DNA of 64,000 nt from Dyadobacter sp. LHD-138 (GTDB taxonomy: Bacteria > Bacteroidota > Bacteroidia > Cytophagales > Spirosomataceae): assembly GCF_030929615.1 (NCBI RefSeq), contig NZ_JAVFVU010000001.1, positions 62,001 to 126,000 on the forward strand. The letters run 5' to 3'. This document shows, piece after piece, positions 1 through 8,273 of this stretch (positions are counted from its first letter, which is position 1; each line of letters begins with the position of its first letter). The translations under genes and the position numbers were made by a program. The notes beneath the pieces are model-generated. The model was not told the DNA's origin. It did no database searches and saw nothing but the letters and a program-made list of their open reading frames with translations.

Positions 1-127
1 TCGGCAGTTTGCTTCGGGCAAGCAGCTTTCAGATTGCTCACGTAAGGAACAAAAAACGAAAGTTTATCCACTGATAATTGAAAAATTTGCGTTCTTTAAG
101 ATATTAAAGTCCTTACTGCCTAAAACC

Positions 128-148
128 GACAGCCGATGGCCGAAAGCC
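128..148 (+). repeat. Dispersed intergenic repeat, copy 1
   Basis: A 21-base segment of the form GACAGCCGATnGCCGAAAGCC lies in the 175-base leader before the first gene. Near-identical copies occur at 46282-46302 (opposite strand) and 60357-60377. All three are outside or at the very edge of genes. The rest of bases 1-175 shows no coding frame I can support. Confidence 0.5.
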
Positions 149-175
149 AGCGGCGCAAATAAACGTTTAACCTAA

Positions 176-2236
176 ATGAGTTTTCTTTTTCCGTCATTCT
201 TGTGGGGTTTGCTGGCCATATCTGTTCCGATAGCCATACATATATTCAATTTCCGTCGTACAAAACGTATTTTCTTTACCAATGTCGCTTTTCTGAAAGC
301 GGTAGAAACACAAACACGTTCGATTCGTAAAATCAAACACTGGTTGGTTATGACGGCGCGTATTCTGGCCATCGCCTGCCTGGTTTTCGCTTTTGCACAG
401 CCATTTCTTCCCGGAAAAAGTGACGCATCGGTCAACAGAAAAGGGATTACGAGCCTTTATCTGGATAACTCGTTCAGTATGCAGAACGAATCGAATAGCA
501 AACGCTATCTGGACATTGCTACAAACCGCCTGAACGAACTGCTGGGACTTTTCAAAAATGCGACTTCCCTGCAACTGGTTACCAACGACTTTTCAGCGCA
601 GGAACAAGGACTCTATCCGGCAGAAAAAATCCGTGACCGATTTACCACGATCGGTCTTTCGCACACGCCCCGCACGCTGGAACAGGTTTATAAACGTCAG
701 GAAAATCTGGTTTCTAAACACCAGAACGGAGGTAAAAATCAGTTTTTCTGGTTTTCTGATTTTCAAAAAAGCACAACGGGTGATCTTTCCAAATTAAAAA
801 CAGATTCGCTCAATCAGCTCTTCCTGGTACCTGTGCAGGCTGTTGCCGAAAAAAATATTTTTGTTGATTCCGTCTGGTTGAACACGCCTTTCATTCGCGA
901 GTTGCAGAACAATATCCTTTTTGTAAAGGTGAGCAACTCAGGGAGCGGCGATGCTAAAAAAGTGGTGTTAAAATTGAGTCTGGATAATACACAGTCTTCC
1001 ACGGCGTCCGTTAATGTACCGGCCAACGGAAGTGCCCTAGCAAAGTTTAATTTTAACCTCAAAGGAAAGGGTTATAAACAGGGAAAAGTCACTTTCGACG
1101 ATTTTCCGGTAACCTTTGACAATGACTATTATTTCGTTTTAAATGCATCGCCGTTGATCCGCATCCTGCACATTTACGGACAGAAATATGCCGGCAATTA
1201 CATTGACAACGTCTATGCCAATGACAGTTTGTTTGCACTGCAAAGTTATACGGCTCAGAACGTGGATCCGGGTCTGATAAAAAATTCAGATATGGTTTTG
1301 CTTGAAGGTGTCGAGCAGCCATCGGGTATGCTGGCTGCCGAAATTCAGGATTTTGTAAAAAAAGGAGGAAGCCTCACGATCATTCCTCCGGCCGTTCCTA
1401 ATACCGGGAGTTATACTTCACTGGTGCAAAATCTTGGTGTTAATGGCTTGAATACAGAAAAAACCGCCAACCGGGAAATGATCGCGATTGCCGCACCGGA
1501 CAGAAATAATCCGTTTTTCAGTGACGTTTTTGAAGAATCCATTCGTCAGGAAATAAACCTGAATTTACCGGAAGCCTCCCCGGCCTGGAACTGGAACAGC
1601 GCCGGCCAGATACTGCTTTCGCTTCGCAGCGGACAACCTTATCTGAGTCAGATTTCCTCCGGAAAGGGCAAAATTTATTTATTTGCAGCCCCCCTTATTC
1701 CAGAATTCGGGTCTATGGCACAACATGCGATTTTTGTTCCGATCATGTATAAAATGGCTGCTTTGAGCGTCAGAGCCCAGCGGACGGCTTTTACATTTGA
1801 CGAAAACCCGATTGCGCTGACTGTCAATAACGAAAGCCAGAATAGCGTGTATAAGCTTCGCCGAAATAAAACCGAGGTCATTCCCGTTCAAAAAATTGTG
1901 GGCAACCAGCTCTTGCTCGAAATTCCTCAGGGCGATCAAACGGGCAATGGCCTGGACGCAGGTTATTTTGAGCTGATCAAAGACAACAAGGTCGAACAAT
2001 TACTGGCGCTCAACCACAACAACGGCGAGTCGAAACTCGACTATTACACGCCGACTGAGCTCAGAAATATTTTCTCCGGACAAAAAAATGTTCAGGTTTT
2101 TGATAAGATCGATGATGATGCCTTTGCTCAGGAATTTCAGCAACAGAACCTTGGGACCAGCCTTTGGAAATATTTTCTTTACGCCGCACTCTTCTTTTTA
2201 TTGGTAGAAATCGTACTAATCAGATTGATGAAGTAA
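176..2236 (+). CDS. BatA-domain (aerotolerance-type) membrane protein with VWA-like region
   Basis: The first ~80 residues match the BatA N-terminal double-membrane-spanning domain (TIGR02226 type): one hydrophobic segment at about 5-22, a basic FRRTKR stretch, and a second segment at about 55-78. A von Willebrand A-like strand follows, with LDNSFSM around D97, a partial MIDAS motif. The middle is probably periplasmic and includes a GATase-like stretch with KKGGSLTIIPP. A last membrane helix at about 664-682 ends in basic residues. In Bacteroidota such 650-700 residue proteins are common and their exact role is unknown; they are linked only by family to the Bat aerotolerance proteins. The ATG at 176 starts directly at the conserved FLFPSFLWGL motif, which supports the start. 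Confidence 0.85.
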   Translation: MSFLFPSFLWGLLAISVPIAIHIFNFRRTKRIFFTNVAFLKAVETQTRSIRKIKHWLVMTARILAIACLVFAFAQPFLPGKSDASVNRKGITSLYLDNSFSMQNESNSKRYLDIATNRLNELLGLFKNATSLQLVTNDFSAQEQGLYPAEKIRDRFTTIGLSHTPRTLEQVYKRQENLVSKHQNGGKNQFFWFSDFQKSTTGDLSKLKTDSLNQLFLVPVQAVAEKNIFVDSVWLNTPFIRELQNNILFVKVSNSGSGDAKKVVLKLSLDNTQSSTASVNVPANGSALAKFNFNLKGKGYKQGKVTFDDFPVTFDNDYYFVLNASPLIRILHIYGQKYAGNYIDNVYANDSLFALQSYTAQNVDPGLIKNSDMVLLEGVEQPSGMLAAEIQDFVKKGGSLTIIPPAVPNTGSYTSLVQNLGVNGLNTEKTANREMIAIAAPDRNNPFFSDVFEESIRQEINLNLPEASPAWNWNSAGQILLSLRSGQPYLSQISSGKGKIYLFAAPLIPEFGSMAQHAIFVPIMYKMAALSVRAQRTAFTFDENPIALTVNNESQNSVYKLRRNKTEVIPVQKIVGNQLLLEIPQGDQTGNGLDAGYFELIKDNKVEQLLALNHNNGESKLDYYTPTELRNIFSGQKNVQVFDKIDDDAFAQEFQQQNLGTSLWKYFLYAALFFLLVEIVLIRLMK

Positions 2237-2340
2237 TACAAAACAAGGTAAGTACCTTATCTTATCATGATTATTGGCAGAAACAGTTTTAAGTTCGCAG
2301 TTTTTCCACCAATTTTGCAAAAATACAATCGAACTAATAA

Positions 2341-3486
2341 ATGCTTTCATCCCGAATAGGTATTCTTGGCGGTGGTCAGTTAGGACTTATGCTTTTGCAA
2401 GCCGCCATAGACTGGAACCTTGATATTCACATTTTAGACCCCGACGCAGAAGCGCCCTGCCGTAAAATTACCCCAAAATTCACCCAAGGTTCTTTACAGG
2501 ATTATGATACGGTGTACCAGTTTGGTCAAGACCTGGATGTGATTACCATTGAAATTGAAAAAGTAAATGTTGAAGCTCTGGAAGCGCTGGAAAAAGAAGG
2601 AAAGAAGATTTATCCTCAGCCTTCTGTAATCCGGAAAATACAGGACAAAAGAATCCAGAAACAGTTTTACGTAGAAAAAGGACTTCCTACGGCAGCATTC
2701 GTGCTCACAGAAAACCGTGAGGATGTAAGAAATTTTGTTGATTTCCTACCTGCTTTTCATAAACTTGGCCGTGACGGATACGATGGTCGCGGCGTACAAA
2801 GGGTAACGTCCGAGGCTGATATCGAAAAAGCTTTTGACCAGCCCGGATTGCTTGAAAAAGCCGTTCCCTTTGAAAAGGAACTTGCCGTTATTGTTGCCCG
2901 CAATCCATCGGGACAAATCATGTGTTTCCCAACGGTGGAAATGGTTTTTCATCCCGAACTTAACCTGGTTGAATACCTTTTTGCGCCTGCTGAAATTACG
3001 CCTGAAATCGATCAAAAAGCACAGGAAATCGCAAAAAAAACAGCCGAATCCTTCCAGATCGTAGGTTTGCTGGCTGTTGAGTTATTCCTGACGGCAGACG
3101 GCGAAGTGCTGATCAATGAAGTCGCACCGCGTCCCCATAACAGTGGCCATCACACGATCCGCGCCAATGCCACCTCACAATACGAACAACACTGGAGAGC
3201 TATTCTGGATTTGCCTCTGGGCAGTACGGAAATCTATGGTCCTTCGGCCATGGTCAATTTGCTGGGCGAAGACGGTTATGAAGGTCCGGCCGTGTATGAA
3301 GGGATGGAAAAATTGCTTGCTACCGAACAGGTATTTCCGTTTTTATACTGGAAAGCAATTACGAAGCCTTTCCGAAAAATGGGACATATCACGATCATGG
3401 ATCACAGCATCGCTTCTTTGAAAGAAAAGGTAGATTTCGTCAAGAAAAATATAAGGGTAATAAGCGGAGAACCGCAGAAAAAATAA
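2341..3486 (+). CDS. purK: N5-carboxyaminoimidazole ribonucleotide synthase PurK
   Basis: ATP-grasp enzyme of de novo purine synthesis that carboxylates AIR to N5-CAIR using ATP and bicarbonate. The N-terminus carries the nucleotide-binding loop GGGQLGLML (about residues 10-18). The ATP-grasp core includes KLGRDGYDGRGV, and the C-terminal part has the diagnostic INEVAPRPHNSGHHT. At 381 residues the length is normal for PurK. purE follows 39 bases downstream on the same strand, so the two consecutive steps AIR to N5-CAIR to CAIR are probably co-transcribed. Identification is firm. Confidence 0.97.
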   Translation: MLSSRIGILGGGQLGLMLLQAAIDWNLDIHILDPDAEAPCRKITPKFTQGSLQDYDTVYQFGQDLDVITIEIEKVNVEALEALEKEGKKIYPQPSVIRKIQDKRIQKQFYVEKGLPTAAFVLTENREDVRNFVDFLPAFHKLGRDGYDGRGVQRVTSEADIEKAFDQPGLLEKAVPFEKELAVIVARNPSGQIMCFPTVEMVFHPELNLVEYLFAPAEITPEIDQKAQEIAKKTAESFQIVGLLAVELFLTADGEVLINEVAPRPHNSGHHTIRANATSQYEQHWRAILDLPLGSTEIYGPSAMVNLLGEDGYEGPAVYEGMEKLLATEQVFPFLYWKAITKPFRKMGHITIMDHSIASLKEKVDFVKKNIRVISGEPQKK

Positions 3487-3525
3487 TCCCGGCTGACGTC
3501 GGATTTAAATAAATTAGCATAAAAA

Positions 3526-4017
3526 ATGGTAGGAATAATCATGGGTAGCCTGTCGGACCGGAAGGTGATGCAGGAGGCAGCAGACGCACTAAACGAGCTT
3601 GGCATAACGTTTGAAATGGAGATCGTCTCCGCACACCGCACACCTGAGCGCATGCTCGAATACGCGGCGACAGCGAGAAAAAGAGGGTTGCAGGTTATTA
3701 TCGCAGGAGCGGGCGGCGCGGCACATTTACCGGGTATGGTGGCATCGCTTACATCATTGCCTGTGATTGGCGTGCCGGTACTTTCAAGCAATTCTATTGA
3801 TGGCTGGGATTCGGTACTTTCGATTCTGCAAATGCCATCGGGCGTACCTGTCGCCACCGTGGCGTTGAACGGTGCAAGAAACGCAGGTATCCTTGCCGCT
3901 CAGATTATCGGAGCCAGTGATACGGAAGTTGCCAACCGATTGGATATCTTTAAGGAGGGATTGAAAGATAAGGTGGCGACGATGAATAAGGAATTGAAAA
4001 ATGAAGTTGTAAAGTAG
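3526..4017 (+). CDS. purE: N5-CAIR mutase PurE
   Basis: Class I PurE, converting N5-CAIR to CAIR in purine biosynthesis. The 163 residues contain the GSLSDRKVM phosphate-binding loop near residue 7, the SAHRTPERM motif with the conserved His37, and AGGAAHLPGM, all typical of the bacterial mutase. The presence of purK just upstream fits the N5-CAIR route instead of direct AIR carboxylation. The ATG at 3526 is preceded by an A-rich leader with no strong Shine-Dalgarno sequence, which is normal for Bacteroidota. Confidence 0.97.
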   Translation: MVGIIMGSLSDRKVMQEAADALNELGITFEMEIVSAHRTPERMLEYAATARKRGLQVIIAGAGGAAHLPGMVASLTSLPVIGVPVLSSNSIDGWDSVLSILQMPSGVPVATVALNGARNAGILAAQIIGASDTEVANRLDIFKEGLKDKVATMNKELKNEVVK

Positions 4018-4078
4018 TACCGGTTTATTATTTTCGTATTAAAGTACAGTCACTAATTTAATTGAATCATCCTTAGCT

Positions 4079-4738
4079 ATGGAAGACGACAGCCCGAAAA
4101 AAAGAAATATACGTCCGACAGAAAAATCAAACTTGCCGGTAATTACCTTGTTCGTGTTAGTTCTTTTGGTCCTGGCAATGCTTTATGTGGGATATGAATA
4201 TATTTCAGATGGTTCATCAAATTCTGAGGAACTTACTTCGTCCGTAGTTGATACCACGGAAAACAAGACTGTGGCGGAAAGTACAACGGAAGAGGATGCA
4301 GCCGAAGAAGAAGATATAGTAAAGGAAACTCCGAAACCTGCGGAAAAGAAAGAAGAGAAAAAGGAGAAAAAAGAGGAACCTAAAAAGGAAGAACCTAAAA
4401 AGACCGAGGATCCAAAGGTGATTGCATCGAGAGTAGGCGGAAAAGAAATTACACGAACCGTAAAAAGCGGCGAGACTTTTTCTTCACTTGCCAGTCGCTA
4501 TAACCTTACCACGGAAACTTTAAAGGGCTTAAATCCATCTATTACAGAATTAAAATCTGGCGATAAACTTAAAATTCGCGTGAAGGCCGTTCATACGGTC
4601 GGCCCTGGCGACATTTTAAAGGTGGTATCCGGTAAATATGATGTAAGCAAAGAGGCGATCATGAAAGCCAATGGTAAAACAAAAGATATGGCAAGCCGTG
4701 GCGAGGAGCTGGTTATTCCTTTTCCTACGAGACGCTGA
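4079..4738 (+). CDS. Membrane-anchored protein with two LysM domains
   Basis: A short cytoplasmic tail is followed by one membrane helix at about residues 19-41, then a low-complexity acidic segment and a Lys/Glu-rich stretch (about 60-115). Two LysM modules fill the C-terminus: TRTVKSGETFSSLASRY at about 123-165 and VHTVGPGDILKVVSGKY at about 170-214. LysM domains bind peptidoglycan, so the protein probably tethers the inner membrane to the wall across the charged linker. No catalytic domain is visible. It starts 61 bases after purE and may be read through from purKE, although the functions look unrelated. A hairpin terminator at 4814-4849 follows. Confidence 0.85.
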   Translation: MEDDSPKKRNIRPTEKSNLPVITLFVLVLLVLAMLYVGYEYISDGSSNSEELTSSVVDTTENKTVAESTTEEDAAEEEDIVKETPKPAEKKEEKKEKKEEPKKEEPKKTEDPKVIASRVGGKEITRTVKSGETFSSLASRYNLTTETLKGLNPSITELKSGDKLKIRVKAVHTVGPGDILKVVSGKYDVSKEAIMKANGKTKDMASRGEELVIPFPTRR

Positions 4739-4813
4739 TTATATGTTTGATTTGCGCGTTATAAACGCGAAACCATAACTAGACTGATTGCAAATCAGTG
4801 CAAGCCATAAATA

Positions 4814-4849
4814 AAAAATGGCAGGGTGAATGATCATCCTGCCATTTTT
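4814..4849. terminator. Bidirectional hairpin terminator
   Basis: A perfect 12-base stem, AAAAATGGCAGG (4814-4825) with its complement at 4838-4849, has a 12-base loop. The stem is flanked by A on one side and T on the other, so it can act as a rho-independent terminator on both strands. It separates the convergent LysM gene (+) and outer membrane receptor gene (-). Confidence 0.75.
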
Positions 4850-4870
4850 ATTGTCATTAAAATACCTGAT

Positions 4871-7741
4871 TTAGAAGCTTCCCGGACCACCAGGGCCTCT
4901 ATCTCCGCCTCTGCCGCCACCTGGAAAACCTCCGCCCATACCGTCAAAACCTTCACGGCGTCTGTCTGAATTTTCACGGGTTGGCATTTTACCGAAATTC
5001 CGAAGTGTATAAGTAAACGTAAGCATTGCATATTGGGTCAAAACGCGGCTGGTCACGTCCTGGATATAAGTTTCTGTTACGTTACGGGCAATGCTGTTGT
5101 TTTGTTTCAGGATGTCAAAAACAGTCAATTTCAGTTCTCCGGCATTATTTTTCATGAATTTCTTACCAACGCTCGCATTCCATAAGGTAAAGTTCTGGTT
5201 ATAACCCGCGCCCAAACCTCGGTATGACTGGTTGTTGATATCAGATGAAATTACAAATCCCTTTCCAAAAATCCAGTTTACACGCGCGGTGACCGAACTT
5301 GTATAATAATTATTGTTCAAAGTCGGCTGGATCGAATTGCGGACCACATTGTAATTACCGGAATAGGCTGCCGTAAAATCAAGATTCTCGCTCACGTTAC
5401 TGCTCAGCACCAAACCCTGGCTGTAAGCATAAGTATTGGAGAAATTCGAAACATTGTTGATCATACCCGGAGATCGCACATAGTTAAAACCCGAAGTTAA
5501 ATTCACGTTCAGTTTTATTTTTGAAACCGGCTTACCATAAGTAATCAAAGTCCGTGCATTCCAGCTTCCGTCCACGTTAATGGGTGCGGTTAATTTCGCT
5601 CCTTTTTCCAAAACAATACCATTTGGCAAGGTTGTTGGTTCCTGCGCAATGAAAGTCGAATTAACGATGGCATTATTGGTCTGATTGATAAAAATCATCG
5701 CGTTGAAACTAAACGGTCTGTTGGCACCAGCCAGTGCGTAACGCATGTTCAGCGCGTTTCTGTATTCTTGTTTCAGATCAGGATTTCCGGCGGTTAGCGA
5801 AAGCGGATTGCTGTTATCCACTACATTTTGCAACTGGGAAATAGACGGCTGATTGGTCGAGCTACGGAAAAAAGTACGGAACTGCGTGCCTGATTTTGAG
5901 CGGTAGGTCAGCATCAGATTTGGTAAAAAATTGGTAAATGTCTGATCGACTTTTGCTTTCACGGGAGACAATTGTTCACTGTACAAATTGGTGTTCTGAA
6001 AATCAACACCCAGGTTTGCGGACCAGTTGTTCTTGCGGTAACGATACCCCAGCCCGCCCCGGTTGGTTGTATATCGGTTATCAAAACTGTTTGACAACAA
6101 AGTGTCCAGCTGCGTGTACATACTTTCATCCGGGCGAATGTTATTGAACGTTTCCTTATCCGAATTGCTGTTACTCACCGTCAATCCATAATTAAACTGC
6201 AACTGCCCGGTACTGCTCAAAGGTTCGGTATAAACCAAATTTCCGCCTAAAACAACCGCATTGGAGGCGGTATAACTACGTTGATCGATCGTGTCGCCCG
6301 GCAATTCCAGGTTGGTAAAGTACCGGTTTTTAGAATACAAATTACCACTTCCGTTTTTGTCATTGATCTGTGTGTTGAAATTCACTGAAACGGTACGTCC
6401 CTTTTTGTCAAACGCGTGACGGAACAAAATATCGTTATTGAAGTTATAGCCCTTATTTTTGTTGAATTTATCGATATCCGTACTGTTAAGCGCCGTTCCG
6501 TCGTTCAAATTTGTAAAACCATTTTTCAAAGTCCCCGACTGGTTGTTCTGGAAACTAAGCCGCGGGGTAAAAATCAACATATTCTTTTTGTCGATCGCGT
6601 ACTCCACTCTGAAATTCAGACGGTGATTAAGATTTGTGCTTCCGGAACTATTTGTCTCCTTGTATAGCTGCTTGCCGTAATAATCTTCATTGGTGGTCTG
6701 GTAGTTGTTATTGCTCGTTCTGTTAAAGAAATAACTTCCCGTAACATCCACCTTTTCGCCAAATTTATTGGCATAATTCAAACCAAACGAGTTTGTACCC
6801 GTCAACCCGCTTTGCTGTCCTACCAAAAAATTACCCGCTGCACCTCCGCCTCCTCTGCCGCCATTCCCGCCACCGGATACGCCCAAAAGATCCTGACTTG
6901 AAAAGTTTTGCTGATTGATATTATTGGAAAGCCCGATAACCGAAATACGCTGATTTTTATTAAAGAAACTGACATTGCCGCCCGACTGATAACGGTCATC
7001 CAATCCGTAGCCGGCAAATACTTTCCCAAACTGGCCAACGCGTCTGTTTGTTTTGGTAACAATATTGATGGTCTTTTGCCCGCTGCCATCATCAAAACCA
7101 GTGAACTGAGCCTGATCGCTTAACTTATCAAAAACTTCAATTTTATCGACAATTTCAGCCGGAAGCGATTTCAGCGTAAGTGCTGCGTCATCTCCGAAAA
7201 ATGGCTTTCCGTCTACCAAAACTTTATTGACCGTTTCGCCATGCGCCGTAACCGTTCCGTTCGTTACGGTAATACCCGGCATTTTTTGAATAAGATCTTC
7301 CGTCGTTGCGTCGGGATTGGTTTTAAAAGCCGCTGCATTGAATTGTGTCGTATCACCTTTCTGCTCCATCGGCGTCACCGCCCCCACTACCTTTACTTCC
7401 TTTAAATTGGCAACAGCTTCTGTAAGAAAAAAGGTGCCTGCATTTTGCATATCGTCTGTTATAAGGATTGTTCTTTCAGAATCCTTATAGCTTAAATACG
7501 AAACCTTGATTCGATAAGTGTCTTTACTGAGCCCCGAAATGGCAAATTTGCCGTTCCCATCCGTGGTGACATATTCCGGTTTTGCATCCGGCGTATTTTT
7601 TCTGACTGCCACGTATGCTCCCACAACAGGCGAGCGGTTTGTACTGTCCAGAACGGTTCCGATAATCTGCGATTGTGCCTGAGCAAAACCAGGCAAAGCC
7701 AGGCAAATCAGCAACAAAACGTAGTGTGCAATTTTTCTCAT
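4871..7741 (-). CDS. TonB-receptor-like outer membrane beta-barrel protein
   Basis: The start is placed at the ATG at 7741-7739, which opens a clear signal peptide (MRKIAHYVLLLICLALPG, cleaved near AQAQ). An in-frame start 45 bases upstream would add an unlikely hydrophilic extension. After the signal come a carboxypeptidase-regulatory-like domain (GTVLDSTNRSPVVGAYVAV), a plug domain (KMPGITVTNGTVTAHGE through IVTK) and a long beta-barrel of the OMP_b-brl_3 type. The C-terminus ends in a Gly/Arg/Pro-rich tail instead of a typical aromatic last strand. Family members are often annotated as outer membrane or TonB-dependent receptors; the ligand is unknown. There is no SusD partner, so it is not a standard SusCD glycan importer. 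Confidence 0.85.
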   Translation of the reverse strand: MRKIAHYVLLLICLALPGFAQAQSQIIGTVLDSTNRSPVVGAYVAVRKNTPDAKPEYVTTDGNGKFAISGLSKDTYRIKVSYLSYKDSERTILITDDMQNAGTFFLTEAVANLKEVKVVGAVTPMEQKGDTTQFNAAAFKTNPDATTEDLIQKMPGITVTNGTVTAHGETVNKVLVDGKPFFGDDAALTLKSLPAEIVDKIEVFDKLSDQAQFTGFDDGSGQKTINIVTKTNRRVGQFGKVFAGYGLDDRYQSGGNVSFFNKNQRISVIGLSNNINQQNFSSQDLLGVSGGGNGGRGGGGAAGNFLVGQQSGLTGTNSFGLNYANKFGEKVDVTGSYFFNRTSNNNYQTTNEDYYGKQLYKETNSSGSTNLNHRLNFRVEYAIDKKNMLIFTPRLSFQNNQSGTLKNGFTNLNDGTALNSTDIDKFNKNKGYNFNNDILFRHAFDKKGRTVSVNFNTQINDKNGSGNLYSKNRYFTNLELPGDTIDQRSYTASNAVVLGGNLVYTEPLSSTGQLQFNYGLTVSNSNSDKETFNNIRPDESMYTQLDTLLSNSFDNRYTTNRGGLGYRYRKNNWSANLGVDFQNTNLYSEQLSPVKAKVDQTFTNFLPNLMLTYRSKSGTQFRTFFRSSTNQPSISQLQNVVDNSNPLSLTAGNPDLKQEYRNALNMRYALAGANRPFSFNAMIFINQTNNAIVNSTFIAQEPTTLPNGIVLEKGAKLTAPINVDGSWNARTLITYGKPVSKIKLNVNLTSGFNYVRSPGMINNVSNFSNTYAYSQGLVLSSNVSENLDFTAAYSGNYNVVRNSIQPTLNNNYYTSSVTARVNWIFGKGFVISSDINNQSYRGLGAGYNQNFTLWNASVGKKFMKNNAGELKLTVFDILKQNNSIARNVTETYIQDVTSRVLTQYAMLTFTYTLRNFGKMPTRENSDRRREGFDGMGGGFPGGGRGGDRGPGGPGSF

Positions 7742-7978
7742 GGTTTCCGGTAAAGGTTTGTGCAGGGTTAGAGCACCTTTACCCATAAAAGTTTAACCGG
7801 CAGAAAAATTAATCACAATCAATCTGCAAAATGGCAATTCACACCGATGACCGGTGAAAATTTACCGATGAAAATAATGTTTCATTTTGAGTAAAAAAGA
7901 CCTTTCCCAATCCGTAAAAGTCCTGACAAACTATAATGAATGAAATAATCGTTATATTGTTATCTAAAAAAGGCCGCC

Positions 7979-8209
7979 ATGCAACTGACTTACAAACTTC
8001 CGATAGATTCTCTAAACGACACTTTTCTGGAAACCGTCAAAAAACAATTTGTCGGCAAAGAGGTAAACATTACCATTGAAGAAGCAAAAGAGACCTCAGT
8101 GATTAGTCAAAAACAGCTTTTTGCAAAATGCCAAGAACTTTACACTTTCAGCCACTCAGATTTTAAGCGAATTCAGAACCATACTGATCTTAAAATCACA
8201 ATTCTGTAA
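7979..8209 (+). CDS. Small orphan protein of unknown function, antitoxin-like in style
   Basis: This 76-residue reading frame starts with ATG after AAAGGCCGCC. The sequence begins MQLTYKLPIDSLNDTF and has an alternating strand/helix feel (VGKEVNITIEEA) similar to short Bacteroidota antitoxins, but I cannot assign a family. No toxin gene follows; the next gene is the convergent hybrid kinase. It could be a relic of a toxin-antitoxin pair, a small regulator, or a chance frame. It is the only credible frame in the gap between the outer membrane receptor and the kinase. Confidence 0.5.
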   Translation: MQLTYKLPIDSLNDTFLETVKKQFVGKEVNITIEEAKETSVISQKQLFAKCQELYTFSHSDFKRIQNHTDLKITIL

Positions 8210-8273
8210 CTTCTTTAATTCAAACAATAGGGCATACCCAAATCAAAAAGATATACCCTATTATCGACAAACA

